Of a DNA stretch of 47,201 nucleotides, positions 24,142 to 32,548 are shown piece after piece. Each line of letters begins with the position of its first letter. Position 1 is the first letter of the stretch. Source of the DNA: JBBDWZ01 sp050732575 (GTDB lineage: Bacteria > Gemmatimonadota > Gemmatimonadetes > Longimicrobiales > RSA9); contig JBOHRF010000010.1 of the NCBI GenBank assembly GCA_050732575.1, forward strand, positions 1 through 47,201, written 5' to 3'. The notes under the pieces are model-generated. The model was given only the letters and a program-made list of their open reading frames with translations, had not been told where the DNA came from and did not search any database. The position numbers and the translations under genes are program-made.

Positions 24142-24938
24142 TAGTGGGCGCCTCCTTCCGCTTCCATCACGCGGGGCGTCCAGCCCGTTTGCTGATAGAT
24201 GAAAATGATGACGGCCCAGATTTCTTCTTCCGTGAGAAAATCTTCCCAGGCCGGCATGGCGGAATTCCAGGGCGTGCCTTCTTTGGGCAGGCCAATACCA
24301 CCCTTGACAATGCGCCAGAAGACGAAGCTCTCCGAGAGCTGCGCAATGGTGCCATTGTCGCGGAAGTTGAGCGGCGTCGGGTTGAACGCATGCGCCCAAT
24401 GGCCGCGGCCATCCAGCGCATCACCATGACAGGGCAGGCAATTCTTGTAGTAGACCTCTTTGCCCGTTTCGTAATGCTGTTGCAGGTCGCCGGTATGACG
24501 CAGAGGGTTTTCCAGCTTTGCCAGGACCATGGTCTTGCCCCGGAATGTGATCTGGCTGGGTGGCGCCGGGTGAATCGAGCGCAGCGGCGGCGGTGCTTCC
24601 ACGGTAGGCCGTACACGATCGAAGGCCACGAAGCCGGCCAACACGGGAATCGCGATGAGCAACAGGGTGCGCAGGATGCGTTTGTCGTGGTCGACCAGTA
24701 CGGCGCGGATGGGCTGCAGGAATGTCTGCCAGCGCGTCTCATCCGAGCTGACATAGAGCAACATGCCTACGATCACGACCGCCAGATACTGGAGTACCAC
24801 GCTGCTGGGCGTGGGTGCGCTACGCACACCGATCAGGGGCGGCAGATAGGCAATGCCGAACTCGAACACGACCCACGACACCAGGATGATGAGCGCGGTC
24901 TGCCAAAACGGGTGACGCAGTTTTTCTTTCACGTGCAC
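24141..24938 (-). CDS. membrane-anchored mono-heme cytochrome c
   Basis: This 265-residue protein has N-terminal membrane helices (about 12-35, 47-62 and 88-105) and then a periplasmic cytochrome c domain. The heme site is CLPCH, with a probable axial Met in SAMPAWEDFLT. The sequence GKEVYYKNCLPCHGDALDGRGH is typical of class I cytochromes found beside alternative respiratory complexes. Its stop overlaps the next gene's start by one base, and it starts one base before the stop of the upstream cytochrome gene, so the three cytochromes form one transcription unit. It could pass electrons between a quinol- or cytochrome-linked donor and the CydA-like protein. Confidence 0.85.
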   Translation of the reverse strand: MHVKEKLRHPFWQTALIILVSWVVFEFGIAYLPPLIGVRSAPTPSSVVLQYLAVVIVGMLLYVSSDETRWQTFLQPIRAVLVDHDKRILRTLLLIAIPVLAGFVAFDRVRPTVEAPPPLRSIHPAPPSQITFRGKTMVLAKLENPLRHTGDLQQHYETGKEVYYKNCLPCHGDALDGRGHWAHAFNPTPLNFRDNGTIAQLSESFVFWRIVKGGIGLPKEGTPWNSAMPAWEDFLTEEEIWAVIIFIYQQTGWTPRVMEAEGGAH

Positions 24939-24939
24939 C

Positions 24940-25722
24940 TCACTTCAGCCCAACGAGGTAGTCTACCACCGCTTCCAGTTGAGCGGCGGTCAATTGGTTG
25001 CCGAACGTCTTGGGCATGATGCCCTTGAGGGATTCGAACCCCTTGGCCAGCTCGCGATCAGGATCGAGAATGGCGCGCCGTAAATAGGCGGCATCGGCGC
25101 GCGCGCCAATGTGGCTCAGGTCCGGACCAACCGGCGCGCCTTCAGAACCCACCTTGTGACAGGCCAGACACTGATTCGCGCGCATGATCTCCTGGGGGTC
25201 AGTCGAGGCCGTCCCAGTCGGCGCGGGTGCCGGCGCAGGCGGAGTACCACGCGCTGAAGCCACGTCATCCGCAGTGACCGTAATTTCGCCGCCCGTGCTT
25301 TGCAGGAACGCCACCAGGGACCAGATCTGCGCCGTCGAGAGCGTGCGGCTCAGGTCCGGCATGATCGGCTGAAAGCCTTCCACCACGAACTTGTTCGGTT
25401 GCACCAATGATTCATGAAGATAGAGCTTGCAATTCACACCGGACTGACGGTTGCCGCAGCGCGCGCCAATCGCGCCTGCACCGCGATCGTCCGTCAGCAG
25501 ATTGGGCGCGCGCGTGCCCAGTCCGTGGCAGGCCGTGCAGCCGCCCGCGCCGTTGTACAGTTGTTCACCCGCAGTAGCAAGTTGCTCGGGCGTGACGTTG
25601 GAGCCAAAACTCAATTCCTGCGGCACCTCGGATTCCACTTGTGGAATCGAGTTGGCCAGCAGCGTGTATGCGGCCAGCGTGCCCAGCACGATGGCCAGGA
25701 TTTTCAGGTTCGTTGACCACAT
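24940..25722 (-). CDS. membrane-anchored di-heme cytochrome c
   Basis: ATG 25722 (MWSTNLKILAIVLG) is preferred over a TTG at 25776 because GGAGC precedes it. The 260-residue protein has one N-terminal membrane helix and two cytochrome c domains separated by a Pro/Ala linker (PAPAPAPTG). The heme sites are CTACH and CLACH, with likely axial Met residues in PIMPDLS and KGIMPKTF. The first domain also carries extra Cys residues (GARCGNRQSGVNCKLYL) that may form a disulfide. A 246-base repeat-rich gap separates it from the CydA-like gene upstream. Confidence 0.85.
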   Translation of the reverse strand: MWSTNLKILAIVLGTLAAYTLLANSIPQVESEVPQELSFGSNVTPEQLATAGEQLYNGAGGCTACHGLGTRAPNLLTDDRGAGAIGARCGNRQSGVNCKLYLHESLVQPNKFVVEGFQPIMPDLSRTLSTAQIWSLVAFLQSTGGEITVTADDVASARGTPPAPAPAPTGTASTDPQEIMRANQCLACHKVGSEGAPVGPDLSHIGARADAAYLRRAILDPDRELAKGFESLKGIMPKTFGNQLTAAQLEAVVDYLVGLK

Positions 25723-25792
25723 GCTCGGAAGCTCCGGGCCGTTGGGTTGCTGTTTGCAGTGTGAACACCACGTCAACTTGCCGCGTACAACG

Positions 25793-25957
25793 CGGGCGTG
25801 GCGGGCGTATCGGGCGTGGCGGGCGTATCGGGAATTCTACCCGACCGGCCCGCGCTCCCTGGATGCACCCGCTTCCCGTCCGTTGCCCGATACGCCCGAT
25901 ACGCCCGATACGCCCGATACACCCGATACGCCCGATACACCCGATGCACCCGACACG
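25793..25957. repeat. 9-bp tandem repeats in two mutually inverted arrays
   Basis: About four units of CGGGCGTAT/CGGGCGTGG occupy 25793-25828 and about eight units of CCCGATACG (with variants) occupy 25886-25957. The second unit is the reverse complement of the first in shifted register. The arrays lie between the CydA-like stop and the di-heme cytochrome start, so a transcript crossing them could form a long GC-rich hairpin. They are far too short and too regular to be a CRISPR array. Confidence 0.85.
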
Positions 25958-25968
25958 CCCGTGCCCGC

Positions 25969-27759
25969 TCAGTCCCCAGCTGCAGGAGCCAGCTCAGGCC
26001 GGCCCCTGGCCAGCTTCTGCTGCTCCATCACGGGCTTTTCCACCAGTCCGCCGAGCCAGAAGATGAAGGCCGCGAGTCCCAGGAAAATCAGCACACAGCT
26101 GCTGATCACCATCGCGGCACTGCCCAGCGCCGGTGTCGCGGCATCGGGACTCGTGTCGCGCATGACCTCGTAAATGTGCCAGTGCTGTCGTATGCCGCTG
26201 CGGGCAAAGCCCATGAGGCCCATGAGCCAGGTGAAAGTCACGACCAGGATGAACAGCGCATATTGCGAGCGTGACGGCATCTGACCCCAGCGGATCTCGC
26301 CGCGTGACTCAGAGCCGCGGCCCATCAACACATCGATGATCATGACCGCGATGATGGTGACCAGCACGGCCCCCACCTGGTAAACACTGAAACCGATGCG
26401 CACGATGGCGCTCACGAAGTAGCCCCAGATGCCATAGAAGGTGACGATGGTCGCCGCAATCACGAATAGCGCACCTTGTACAATGGTACCGGTGCGCGCC
26501 CATGTGACTACGGGCAGCTTGTTGGCACGACGATACATCAGGAAAGACAGGAACGTAGTCAGGATCATCAGGTTGACCGCGGTGTTCTTGGCACTCATCA
26601 CACCCAGCACGCCCAGGAACGGGTGGTGCGTACCGCCCATGGCCACCAATTCATCGCGACTGGCAATCATGGTATGCGGCGTGGACCAGACGATCACGCC
26701 CAGGATCAACACCAGCAGCATCCATTTCGTGTAGGGCACAAAGCGTTCACCACCGGGGATGCGGCCCAGTCCCACCCACAGGTAATAGTTGGCGGCCAGG
26801 AAGAGCACACCGATGAGAAAGGCCTGGATGATCCAGAGCCAGCTCATGAAGCCGCCCATCATGGTGATGCCCATGGACTGGTTGTAGGCGTAGATCTCGC
26901 GGCCCAGCCAGTAACCGGCAAAGGGCAGAATCAACAATGCGCTGATGGCTACGAAGTTGCCGATGTAGCCCATCCAGTCGTAATGCGCGCGCTCTTCCTC
27001 GGTCTTGGCCAGCAGAAAACGATAAGCGGCGTAGGCCGCGGCCACCGAACCACCGAACACGACGTTCGCGATGATGCGATGGATGTTGATGGGCATCCAG
27101 GTGGCATTCGCGATGGCGCTCCAGAGGCGAACCATACTGGGCGCGGGGTCGTTCACTACCGCCGCGGGCGGGCTCATCATGTAGCTGAGCCAACTGTCGG
27201 CAATGAACATGACCGCTGTGCCCCACACGTTGAGCAGAATGCCCAGGGTCAGGTGCATCCATTTCGCAGCGCCCTTCTTCCAGCGATCCCAGCCGTAGTA
27301 GTACAGGTAGAGCGTGAACGATTCCACGAAGAAGAGGCCGACGTAGATCCACATGGAGACCTCGAAGATCTCGGTCATGTGGGTCCAGAAGCGCGGATAC
27401 AGTGTGAGCAGGAAGAACATCAACACAGCGCCCCAGATAGCCGTGGCGCTGTACGCAATGAGCAACAAGCGCGTGAACTCCTTGGACAGTTTGTCGAAGC
27501 GCTCTTCCTTGCCCACGATGCCGATCAGCTCGCACACCACAGCGAACATCGGTACACCCAGCACGAAGGCGGCGAACATCAGATGCACCTGCGCCGCCAC
27601 CCACACAGCCACGCGGCTGCCCACCACCGGGAAGTGGCCGTATTCGCGGGGGCCGGCAGCGGCCGCCTGCTGCGCCCACGCGGGATCGAGGACAAGCGCA
27701 GTGAGCGCGAGGGCAGCCGTGCCGGCTGCCAGGTATCGATAGGTGCGCGCAGCGGTCAT
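25969..27759 (-). CDS. CydA-like membrane protein without quinol loop
   Basis: This 596-residue protein has a signal-peptide-like N-terminus (to about residue 30, PAWAQQA), unusual for CydA, and roughly fourteen membrane helices. It keeps counterparts of the E. coli CydA heme ligand His19 (H59 in AAQVHLMFAAFVLG), Glu107 (E146 in FFVESFTL, followed by YGWDRW) and His186 (H227 in NIHRIIANVV). The Glu99 position appears to be Ile138, the region around the b558 ligand Met393 is not recognisable, and the GRQPW motif is missing. The stretch after H227 is too short to hold a Q-loop. No cydB follows. It probably takes electrons from the adjacent cytochromes c instead of quinol; oxygen reduction is plausible but unproven. 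Confidence 0.8.
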   Translation of the reverse strand: MTAARTYRYLAAGTAALALTALVLDPAWAQQAAAAGPREYGHFPVVGSRVAVWVAAQVHLMFAAFVLGVPMFAVVCELIGIVGKEERFDKLSKEFTRLLLIAYSATAIWGAVLMFFLLTLYPRFWTHMTEIFEVSMWIYVGLFFVESFTLYLYYYGWDRWKKGAAKWMHLTLGILLNVWGTAVMFIADSWLSYMMSPPAAVVNDPAPSMVRLWSAIANATWMPINIHRIIANVVFGGSVAAAYAAYRFLLAKTEEERAHYDWMGYIGNFVAISALLILPFAGYWLGREIYAYNQSMGITMMGGFMSWLWIIQAFLIGVLFLAANYYLWVGLGRIPGGERFVPYTKWMLLVLILGVIVWSTPHTMIASRDELVAMGGTHHPFLGVLGVMSAKNTAVNLMILTTFLSFLMYRRANKLPVVTWARTGTIVQGALFVIAATIVTFYGIWGYFVSAIVRIGFSVYQVGAVLVTIIAVMIIDVLMGRGSESRGEIRWGQMPSRSQYALFILVVTFTWLMGLMGFARSGIRQHWHIYEVMRDTSPDAATPALGSAAMVISSCVLIFLGLAAFIFWLGGLVEKPVMEQQKLARGRPELAPAAGD

Positions 27760-27771
27760 GACCTGGGTCGC

Positions 27772-27987
27772 TCACTTGCCAAGGGTACGCCGCCAGCCGA
27801 TGCACATGATCACGGCCAGGGCGAGCAACGTAGTGGCGAGGATGGGTGCATCTCGCCACATGAACCAGCCGATTCGCTCTTCCTGCACGTATGGCACAAA
27901 CGGGATAACCAGGAACACCAGTGCGAGCGCCGTAAACACATTGCGACGGCGCAGTACGGGATCCTGGATCTTGCGCGCGCTACTCAT
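27772..27987 (-). CDS. small two-helix membrane protein
   Basis: This 71-residue protein starts at ATG 27987, overlaps the radical SAM stop by ATGA, and has GGAGG 5 bases upstream. Two hydrophobic segments are visible: FTALALVFLVIPFVPYV and ILATTLLALAVIMCIGW. They flank a loop with EERIGWFMWRD. It lies 12 bases before the CydA-like gene. By position and size it could be a small accessory subunit, in the way that CydX accompanies CydAB, but there is no sequence resemblance that I can name. Confidence 0.6.
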   Translation of the reverse strand: MSSARKIQDPVLRRRNVFTALALVFLVIPFVPYVQEERIGWFMWRDAPILATTLLALAVIMCIGWRRTLGK

Positions 27988-29318
27988 ACATCCCTCCTGC
28001 GGGCAAAAAAAGGCAAACGCTTGGAGAAATCACCGGGCATGCTCTGCCGGATTTCACTCATGAGCTCTTCGGTCACTACATCCAGTCCGCGCTCGCGTGC
28101 GAACCGCTCGATGCGTTCGGTTACCACTCCGCGCACAAAGCTGGGTATGCGGGTCAGCCGCGCCTGCGCCTCGGGCGTCCAGGTCATGGCGCGGGCACTG
28201 GCCGGGCCGCCGAACGTGGCCGCTGTCTTGCGCGTCACAGGCTCACGCTGGCCGGCGGGCTCATAGGCACAGGACGAATCTTCGGCCAGAAGATCGCCGG
28301 TTTCGGCAAAGGCGCGTGCCCGGCAGCCGCCGCAGATTTCACGATACTCACAGCGTCCGCATTTTCCGCCCAATGTGGCCGAGCGCAATGATGCAAACAC
28401 GGGAGAGTCTCGCCACACGTCACCGAACGACTGAGCGCGCAGATCACCCGCCACGGCCGGCGAGTACGGACAGGGCGTCACTTTGCCCTCGGGCGTAATC
28501 CGACAATACTGCAACCCACACGGGCAGCGCGTCTCGTAGTTCAGCAAAGGTGAGTCGGGTGCACGCTCGAAAGCGTGCCGCATGATCTGCGGCATGCACT
28601 TGGAGCGTACCAGCATGCGTCCGCGATACTGCTGCTCCAGCAGCAGCAGTTCGGCCAGTGTTTCCTCGTTTTCGGCCGGCGTCAGTCCGGTCATGTTTTC
28701 CGCGCGACCGGTGGCCACCAGGAAATAAACATTGAACGAGACCGCGCCCCGCTCGGCCGACCAGGCAGCCAGGCGCGCAAGTTCCTGCCGATTGCCGCGC
28801 GTGACCGTGGTCTGAACAATGAAATCGAGCTGCTGCCCGATCAGCCGATCGACTGCAGCCAGCGTGTCTGCCAGTGCGCCGCCGCCATGGCGGAAGCGAT
28901 CGTGATAACGTTCGTCTAGTGCGTCGATGCTGACCGCTACGCCCTTCACACCGGCATGTTTGAGGGAATCGATGCGCGCAGCGGTCAAGCGCGTGCCGTT
29001 GGTGCCCACCACCACCGTGGCACCGCGGCCCGACGCATAGGCCGCGATCTGCTCCAGGTCATCACGCAACAGTGGCTCGCCACCCGATAGGATGAACATG
29101 GGCGAGTCATTGAGCTCGAGGATCTGATCGGCGATGCGTAGGCATTCGGTCGTGCTCAACTCGCCCGCCGCGCCATGCCAGGAGCCGGCCGAGATGTAAC
29201 AGTGCGCGCACGCCAGGTTGCAACGCTGGGTCAGATTCCAGGCAACCACATGCGGCACAAAACGCGAGGCTGGTGCAGTACGCTGCTCGCGCAGCAGCTC
29301 CAGCTCAGTCGTGGCCAT
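27984..29318 (-). CDS. radical SAM enzyme of the heme (NirJ/Ahb) type with C-terminal PCP_red domain
   Basis: This 444-residue protein carries the radical-SAM cluster motif C33-x3-C37-x2-C40 (QRCNLACAHCY). Its SPASM-like region has Cys at 265, 267, 272, 283, 320, 323, 329, 332 and 350, in the pattern RITPEGKVTPCPYSP and CGRCEYREICGGCRARAFAE that is characteristic of NirJ (heme d1) and AhbC/AhbD (heme synthesis) enzymes. Residues about 379-427 (TWTPEAQARLTRIPSFVRG onward) form a PCP_red-like domain. It overlaps the stress-protein gene by 14 bases and the small membrane gene by 4. I infer a tetrapyrrole- or cofactor-modifying role for the adjacent CydA-like protein. Confidence 0.8.
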   Translation of the reverse strand: MATTELELLREQRTAPASRFVPHVVAWNLTQRCNLACAHCYISAGSWHGAAGELSTTECLRIADQILELNDSPMFILSGGEPLLRDDLEQIAAYASGRGATVVVGTNGTRLTAARIDSLKHAGVKGVAVSIDALDERYHDRFRHGGGALADTLAAVDRLIGQQLDFIVQTTVTRGNRQELARLAAWSAERGAVSFNVYFLVATGRAENMTGLTPAENEETLAELLLLEQQYRGRMLVRSKCMPQIMRHAFERAPDSPLLNYETRCPCGLQYCRITPEGKVTPCPYSPAVAGDLRAQSFGDVWRDSPVFASLRSATLGGKCGRCEYREICGGCRARAFAETGDLLAEDSSCAYEPAGQREPVTRKTAATFGGPASARAMTWTPEAQARLTRIPSFVRGVVTERIERFARERGLDVVTEELMSEIRQSMPGDFSKRLPFFARRRDV

Positions 29319-31476
29319 TCTGTTTCACAAACTGTTCGACTGCGGCGCGCGCGCCCTCCGGTGAGACCATGTTGAAGTCAACCGGACACTTCTCTGCGGC
29401 CTTCTCGATATCCCGAATCGGACAGCGCGTGACACCGGCCGCCTTCGCTTCTTCAATGAATCTGCGCATCTCCGGCGTGAGTCCATCCACACCCTCTGCG
29501 GCCGCCTGCAGCTGCTTGGCTTGCAATTCCTTGAACATGACCAGCATGGTGTCCAGATCGAACGTATCGGCCTCGATCATGGCTTGCTTGTTCTCATCCA
29601 TGACCAGCGTGGTGATGCGCCAGAAACCGTGTTCGCGCGCAAAACGCTCCACCGTGTTGCGCGCCAGTGGCCGAGCAATCAGTGGCACCAGCCTCAATCG
29701 CTCGAACGCTTCCTGCGTCCATTCCACGGGATCATTGGCTCGACGCTCGCGCAGCGTGATATGACCCGTGAACGGGCATTTCGCCTCGTACATGGGCGTT
29801 TCCGAAAACACATCGGCATCCAACCCCTTGATCACTGTACGCTTCATGGCTTCTTCGGCCTTGACCTCGGCCAGCGCCAACTCCTCCGCCGTGCCGATCC
29901 CCATGATCAACTGCATGTGTGTGGGCAGCAGCTTCTTGATGGCTTCATCGAGACGCGCGCTCGTGACGATGGGCAAGGGCGACGGCGAGGGCGACGGCGA
30001 GGGCGACGGCGAGGAACTGATGGGCGCGGGCGCGGAATCATGGTCAACGTGCGACTCAGCATTCCCCGCTCCGTTCGCCAGCCCGTCACTCCCGTCACTC
30101 CCGTCACTCCCGTTACGCCCGTCACTTCCGTTGCCATCGCGGCCACCAAACCCGAACCCCTCTCCCCCAGGCCCGTATACTTCCATGACAAACTCTTCAA
30201 CGGCTTTGCGGGCAATGCCGAGCGCAAAGGGCGGCACGCGCAGGATACGCACTTCGGCGGCGGGCTCCCACTCCAGGCCCGTGCGGCCATCCTCTTCGAT
30301 CCAGGGAATTTCATCGGGGCGCACATCGGTTGTGCCAATGAGCAGCACGTTATGGGGAAGCAGGCGCACCAGGTTGTCTGCCTGTGAGCCCAGATCGGTG
30401 CCCTCAATGCGATGGGAGCCATGGCGCGCCACCAGCACGAGCGAAGGCTGGATCTCTTCTGCCCATTGCAAGATCACCTGGAACGGCTTGCCAATCAGGA
30501 TCTGGGTCTTCACTTCCACATCGGGGTACTGCTGCGCCATGGCCTGCGCGCGTTTGATGTTGGCCTGAGAAAGTTTGAGCAGGCCCTTGTCGATGATGTT
30601 GTTGTGCAGCTCTTCCTGCTCCTCGAACTTGAAGACTTTCGAGGCCTGATAGGACAACACGTCTTTGATGTTGTGGAAGACCACATGGTGATACTCGACA
30701 TCAAAGGCACTGCAAACGTAGACCGTGGCGCCGTACTGGCGCGCCAGCTCGAGGGCCACGCGCATGGCTTTGTACGAGTAGGATGAGCCATCCACGCAGA
30801 CCATAAATCGGCCACTGCGCAAAGGCCGATCGTCGCGCACGATCAGTACATCCTTTTCCACTCGTCGCAGCACGCGTCCGGTTACGCCACCCAGTTGGCT
30901 GAGCTGCTGCCGGCCAATGCCATGAGCGCCCATGGCCAACAGGTCATAGGCGCGGTTCGAGCTGCCGGCCAGCTTGTCGTCCTGATCCTCGTCTTCGGCG
31001 ATCAGCCGACCGTTCTCGCCCACGCGAACATCACCGCGCACCGTGGCGCCGCCATCGTACTTGTCGGCGATGTTCGGATCGAAGCCAATCAGGCTGGGCA
31101 GCCGGCCCTGGCCACGATTGGCCTCCCTGACCAGCTCCTCGTAGTTGATCCCCTCCAGCAGCTGGCGCGTCAGGGGCACGCCCCCGGCGCGTGCACGCGT
31201 GTCCACCTGATCCAGGAAGCTGTCTGAGATGAGCTGCAGCCCCTTCTCGATCAGTTTGTCGTGGATCTTACGCTGACGCTTGATTTCGTCCGGCGTCTGG
31301 AATTGAGCAGGCAGGCCGGATTCCAACTGCCGGAACCGGACATCATGAAGGCGGGCCGCGTAAACATGCGTGCCCGTAACACGACCGCCTGTGCTTTGGC
31401 ACAGCTCGATCGCGCGATCGACGGCCCAATCAGAACATTGCGAGTTGTCTACCGGGCACAGGATTTCGCGGTACAT
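29305..31476 (-). CDS. double universal-stress-protein fused to PCP_red-like domains
   Basis: This 723-residue protein opens with a USP domain (1-213, ILCPVDNSQCSDWAVDRA; ending MGAHGIGRQQ and VLIVRDD) that has a long insertion, then a second USP domain (222-380, MVCVDGSSYSYKAMRVALE; ending ARHGSHRIEG and VLLIGTTD). A short PCP_red-like helix pair follows (402-435), then a low-complexity Gly/Ser/Asp and Ser-Pro linker (436-502). The C-terminal section has Cys567, a full PCP_red-like domain (585-633, EWTQEAFERLRLVP onward) and two Cys near 685 and 697 (TRCPIRD, EKCPVD). The Cys residues could bind Fe-S or heme. GGTGG precedes the ATG. The role is unknown; context suggests maturation or sensing for the neighbouring redox proteins. 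Confidence 0.75.
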   Translation of the reverse strand: MYREILCPVDNSQCSDWAVDRAIELCQSTGGRVTGTHVYAARLHDVRFRQLESGLPAQFQTPDEIKRQRKIHDKLIEKGLQLISDSFLDQVDTRARAGGVPLTRQLLEGINYEELVREANRGQGRLPSLIGFDPNIADKYDGGATVRGDVRVGENGRLIAEDEDQDDKLAGSSNRAYDLLAMGAHGIGRQQLSQLGGVTGRVLRRVEKDVLIVRDDRPLRSGRFMVCVDGSSYSYKAMRVALELARQYGATVYVCSAFDVEYHHVVFHNIKDVLSYQASKVFKFEEQEELHNNIIDKGLLKLSQANIKRAQAMAQQYPDVEVKTQILIGKPFQVILQWAEEIQPSLVLVARHGSHRIEGTDLGSQADNLVRLLPHNVLLIGTTDVRPDEIPWIEEDGRTGLEWEPAAEVRILRVPPFALGIARKAVEEFVMEVYGPGGEGFGFGGRDGNGSDGRNGSDGSDGSDGLANGAGNAESHVDHDSAPAPISSSPSPSPSPSPSPLPIVTSARLDEAIKKLLPTHMQLIMGIGTAEELALAEVKAEEAMKRTVIKGLDADVFSETPMYEAKCPFTGHITLRERRANDPVEWTQEAFERLRLVPLIARPLARNTVERFAREHGFWRITTLVMDENKQAMIEADTFDLDTMLVMFKELQAKQLQAAAEGVDGLTPEMRRFIEEAKAAGVTRCPIRDIEKAAEKCPVDFNMVSPEGARAAVEQFVKQNGHD
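29977..30126. repeat. in-frame tandem repeats encoding the stress-protein linker
   Basis: Three exact 12-bp units GGGCGACGGCGA (29977-30012) encode the Ser-Pro run, and five 9-bp units CCCGTCACT with slight variation (30082-30126) encode the Ser-Asp-Gly run. Unit lengths divisible by three keep the frame, so copy-number change would only lengthen or shorten the linker. Confidence 0.9.
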
Positions 31477-31840
31477 AGCCCACCAGGTTGCAGGACACAG
31501 TACAACCTACGCTCGCTCGATGTGCGCACCGTGCCGTTGTGGGCACACGGGCAGACACACGCGGGCCACACGCGAAGCCTGTGAAACGTCTGAGCAAAAA
31601 AGACTGCGGAAGCCTTCTCTATTTGTCGGGCATCAGACGAATCCGCTAAAAACGGGGATTCGCAATCGAGCACGAACTTCAAGCACTGGTCTTGGTAGAC
31701 CGGTTCTTGTACACCGCACCGCAGCCAGGCAGTAAAGCCGCCTGGTTCAATCAAAACTGTACCGCGGGAAGATCCCGCCATCGTCTTCAAATGGGAATGG
31801 GGCTGTGGCGAGCGAGTATAGCGCGCGTCCTGAGATTGTG
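31477..31840. other. 364-base intergenic region
   Basis: This gap separates the ABC-transporter operon (ending at 31841) from the stress-protein gene on the same strand, so it should hold the promoter of the stress-protein/CydA-like unit. I see an inverted repeat CGAATCC (31638-31644) with GGATTCG (31656-31662) around an 11-base loop, and a run of six T on the minus strand near 31600 without a good hairpin before it. No convincing -35/-10 pair or coding region was found. Confidence 0.4.
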
Positions 31841-32548
31841 TCAACGCCGGGGGGAGGTGCTGAGCAAGCGCGTTGCGCGAGGGAGAATCGCAAGCGAGGC
31901 GAAGGAGATGGCAACGACGAGAACGAGCGAGATGGTGCGGCTGGTTGGGGGCGAGGCGACGATTCCGAAACTGGCCTGAATGGCGTTATGAAGGAAGGCA
32001 AAGGGAGAAAACGCCTGAAGCGTGGCGCCCCAGCCACCCGGAACGGGCGTTCGAAAGACGCCGGCCGCATGCAAGAGCAACATTGCGAGTACGCTGGAGA
32101 GCAGTGCAGCCTCACCAATAGAGCGCGTTAGCGTGCCGATCCAGGTGCCCATCGTGTTGCTGAAGAGCAGAGTGGCGAACAGCGCAACGAGCAGCGCGGG
32201 AGTGGCGGACCGGTTGTGGGTGAGCAGGATCAGCGCGGACGCACAGAACAGTTGCACGAAGTCGAGCGCCGCCGAGACCAGGACCCGTTGGGAAAGGAGC
32301 GCGCCGGGCGAAGCGCCGGCATGCAGGAGTCGAGAGAATCGACCGGTTTCCAGGTCACGCACGATTGGGATGGCACTCCCGAACGTTCCGAAGAAGGCAA
32401 AAAGCACGGTGGCCACGACGCTGGCATGGAAGGTCGGTGCCGCGGAAAAAACCAGGATCGCAATCATGCCTGCAGGCACGAGTACGCTGAGCGCAAATGT
32501 GCGGCGTCGGCGCACGGCTACCAGCCATTCGGCCCAGGCGTAGCTCAT
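31841..32548 (-). CDS. ABC transporter permease, CcmB/ABC-2 type
   Basis: ATG 32548 is chosen because GGAGG lies 7 bases upstream and the codon overlaps the ATPase stop (ATGA), giving 235 residues. Six membrane helices are predicted. The loop FGSAIPIVRDLETGRFSRLL, followed by GALLSQRVL, is characteristic of CcmB-like and ABC-2 permeases that move heme, copper-site factors or lipids. With its ATPase it forms a two-gene exporter. The substrate is unknown; the neighbourhood (radical SAM, cytochromes, Mrp) makes heme or a cofactor precursor plausible. Confidence 0.8.
   Translation of the reverse strand: MSYAWAEWLVAVRRRRTFALSVLVPAGMIAILVFSAAPTFHASVVATVLFAFFGTFGSAIPIVRDLETGRFSRLLHAGASPGALLSQRVLVSAALDFVQLFCASALILLTHNRSATPALLVALFATLLFSNTMGTWIGTLTRSIGEAALLSSVLAMLLLHAAGVFRTPVPGGWGATLQAFSPFAFLHNAIQASFGIVASPPTSRTISLVLVVAISFASLAILPRATRLLSTSPRR

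Noticed and set aside
25886..25957. Possible CRISPR array
   Set aside because: The units are only 9 bp and have no spacers between them; no cas genes are present. This is a simple tandem repeat.
26476..28266. A 596-codon open frame on the plus strand, antisense to the CydA-like gene
   Set aside because: It is a by-product of high GC and codon bias. Its translation is His/Gln/Asp-rich without any motif, while the opposite strand encodes a clear membrane protein.
31449..31844. A 131-codon minus-strand frame across the gap upstream of the stress-protein gene
   Set aside because: There is no ribosome-binding site, signal or family resemblance, it overlaps the true start of the stress-protein gene, and its composition resembles noncoding sequence.
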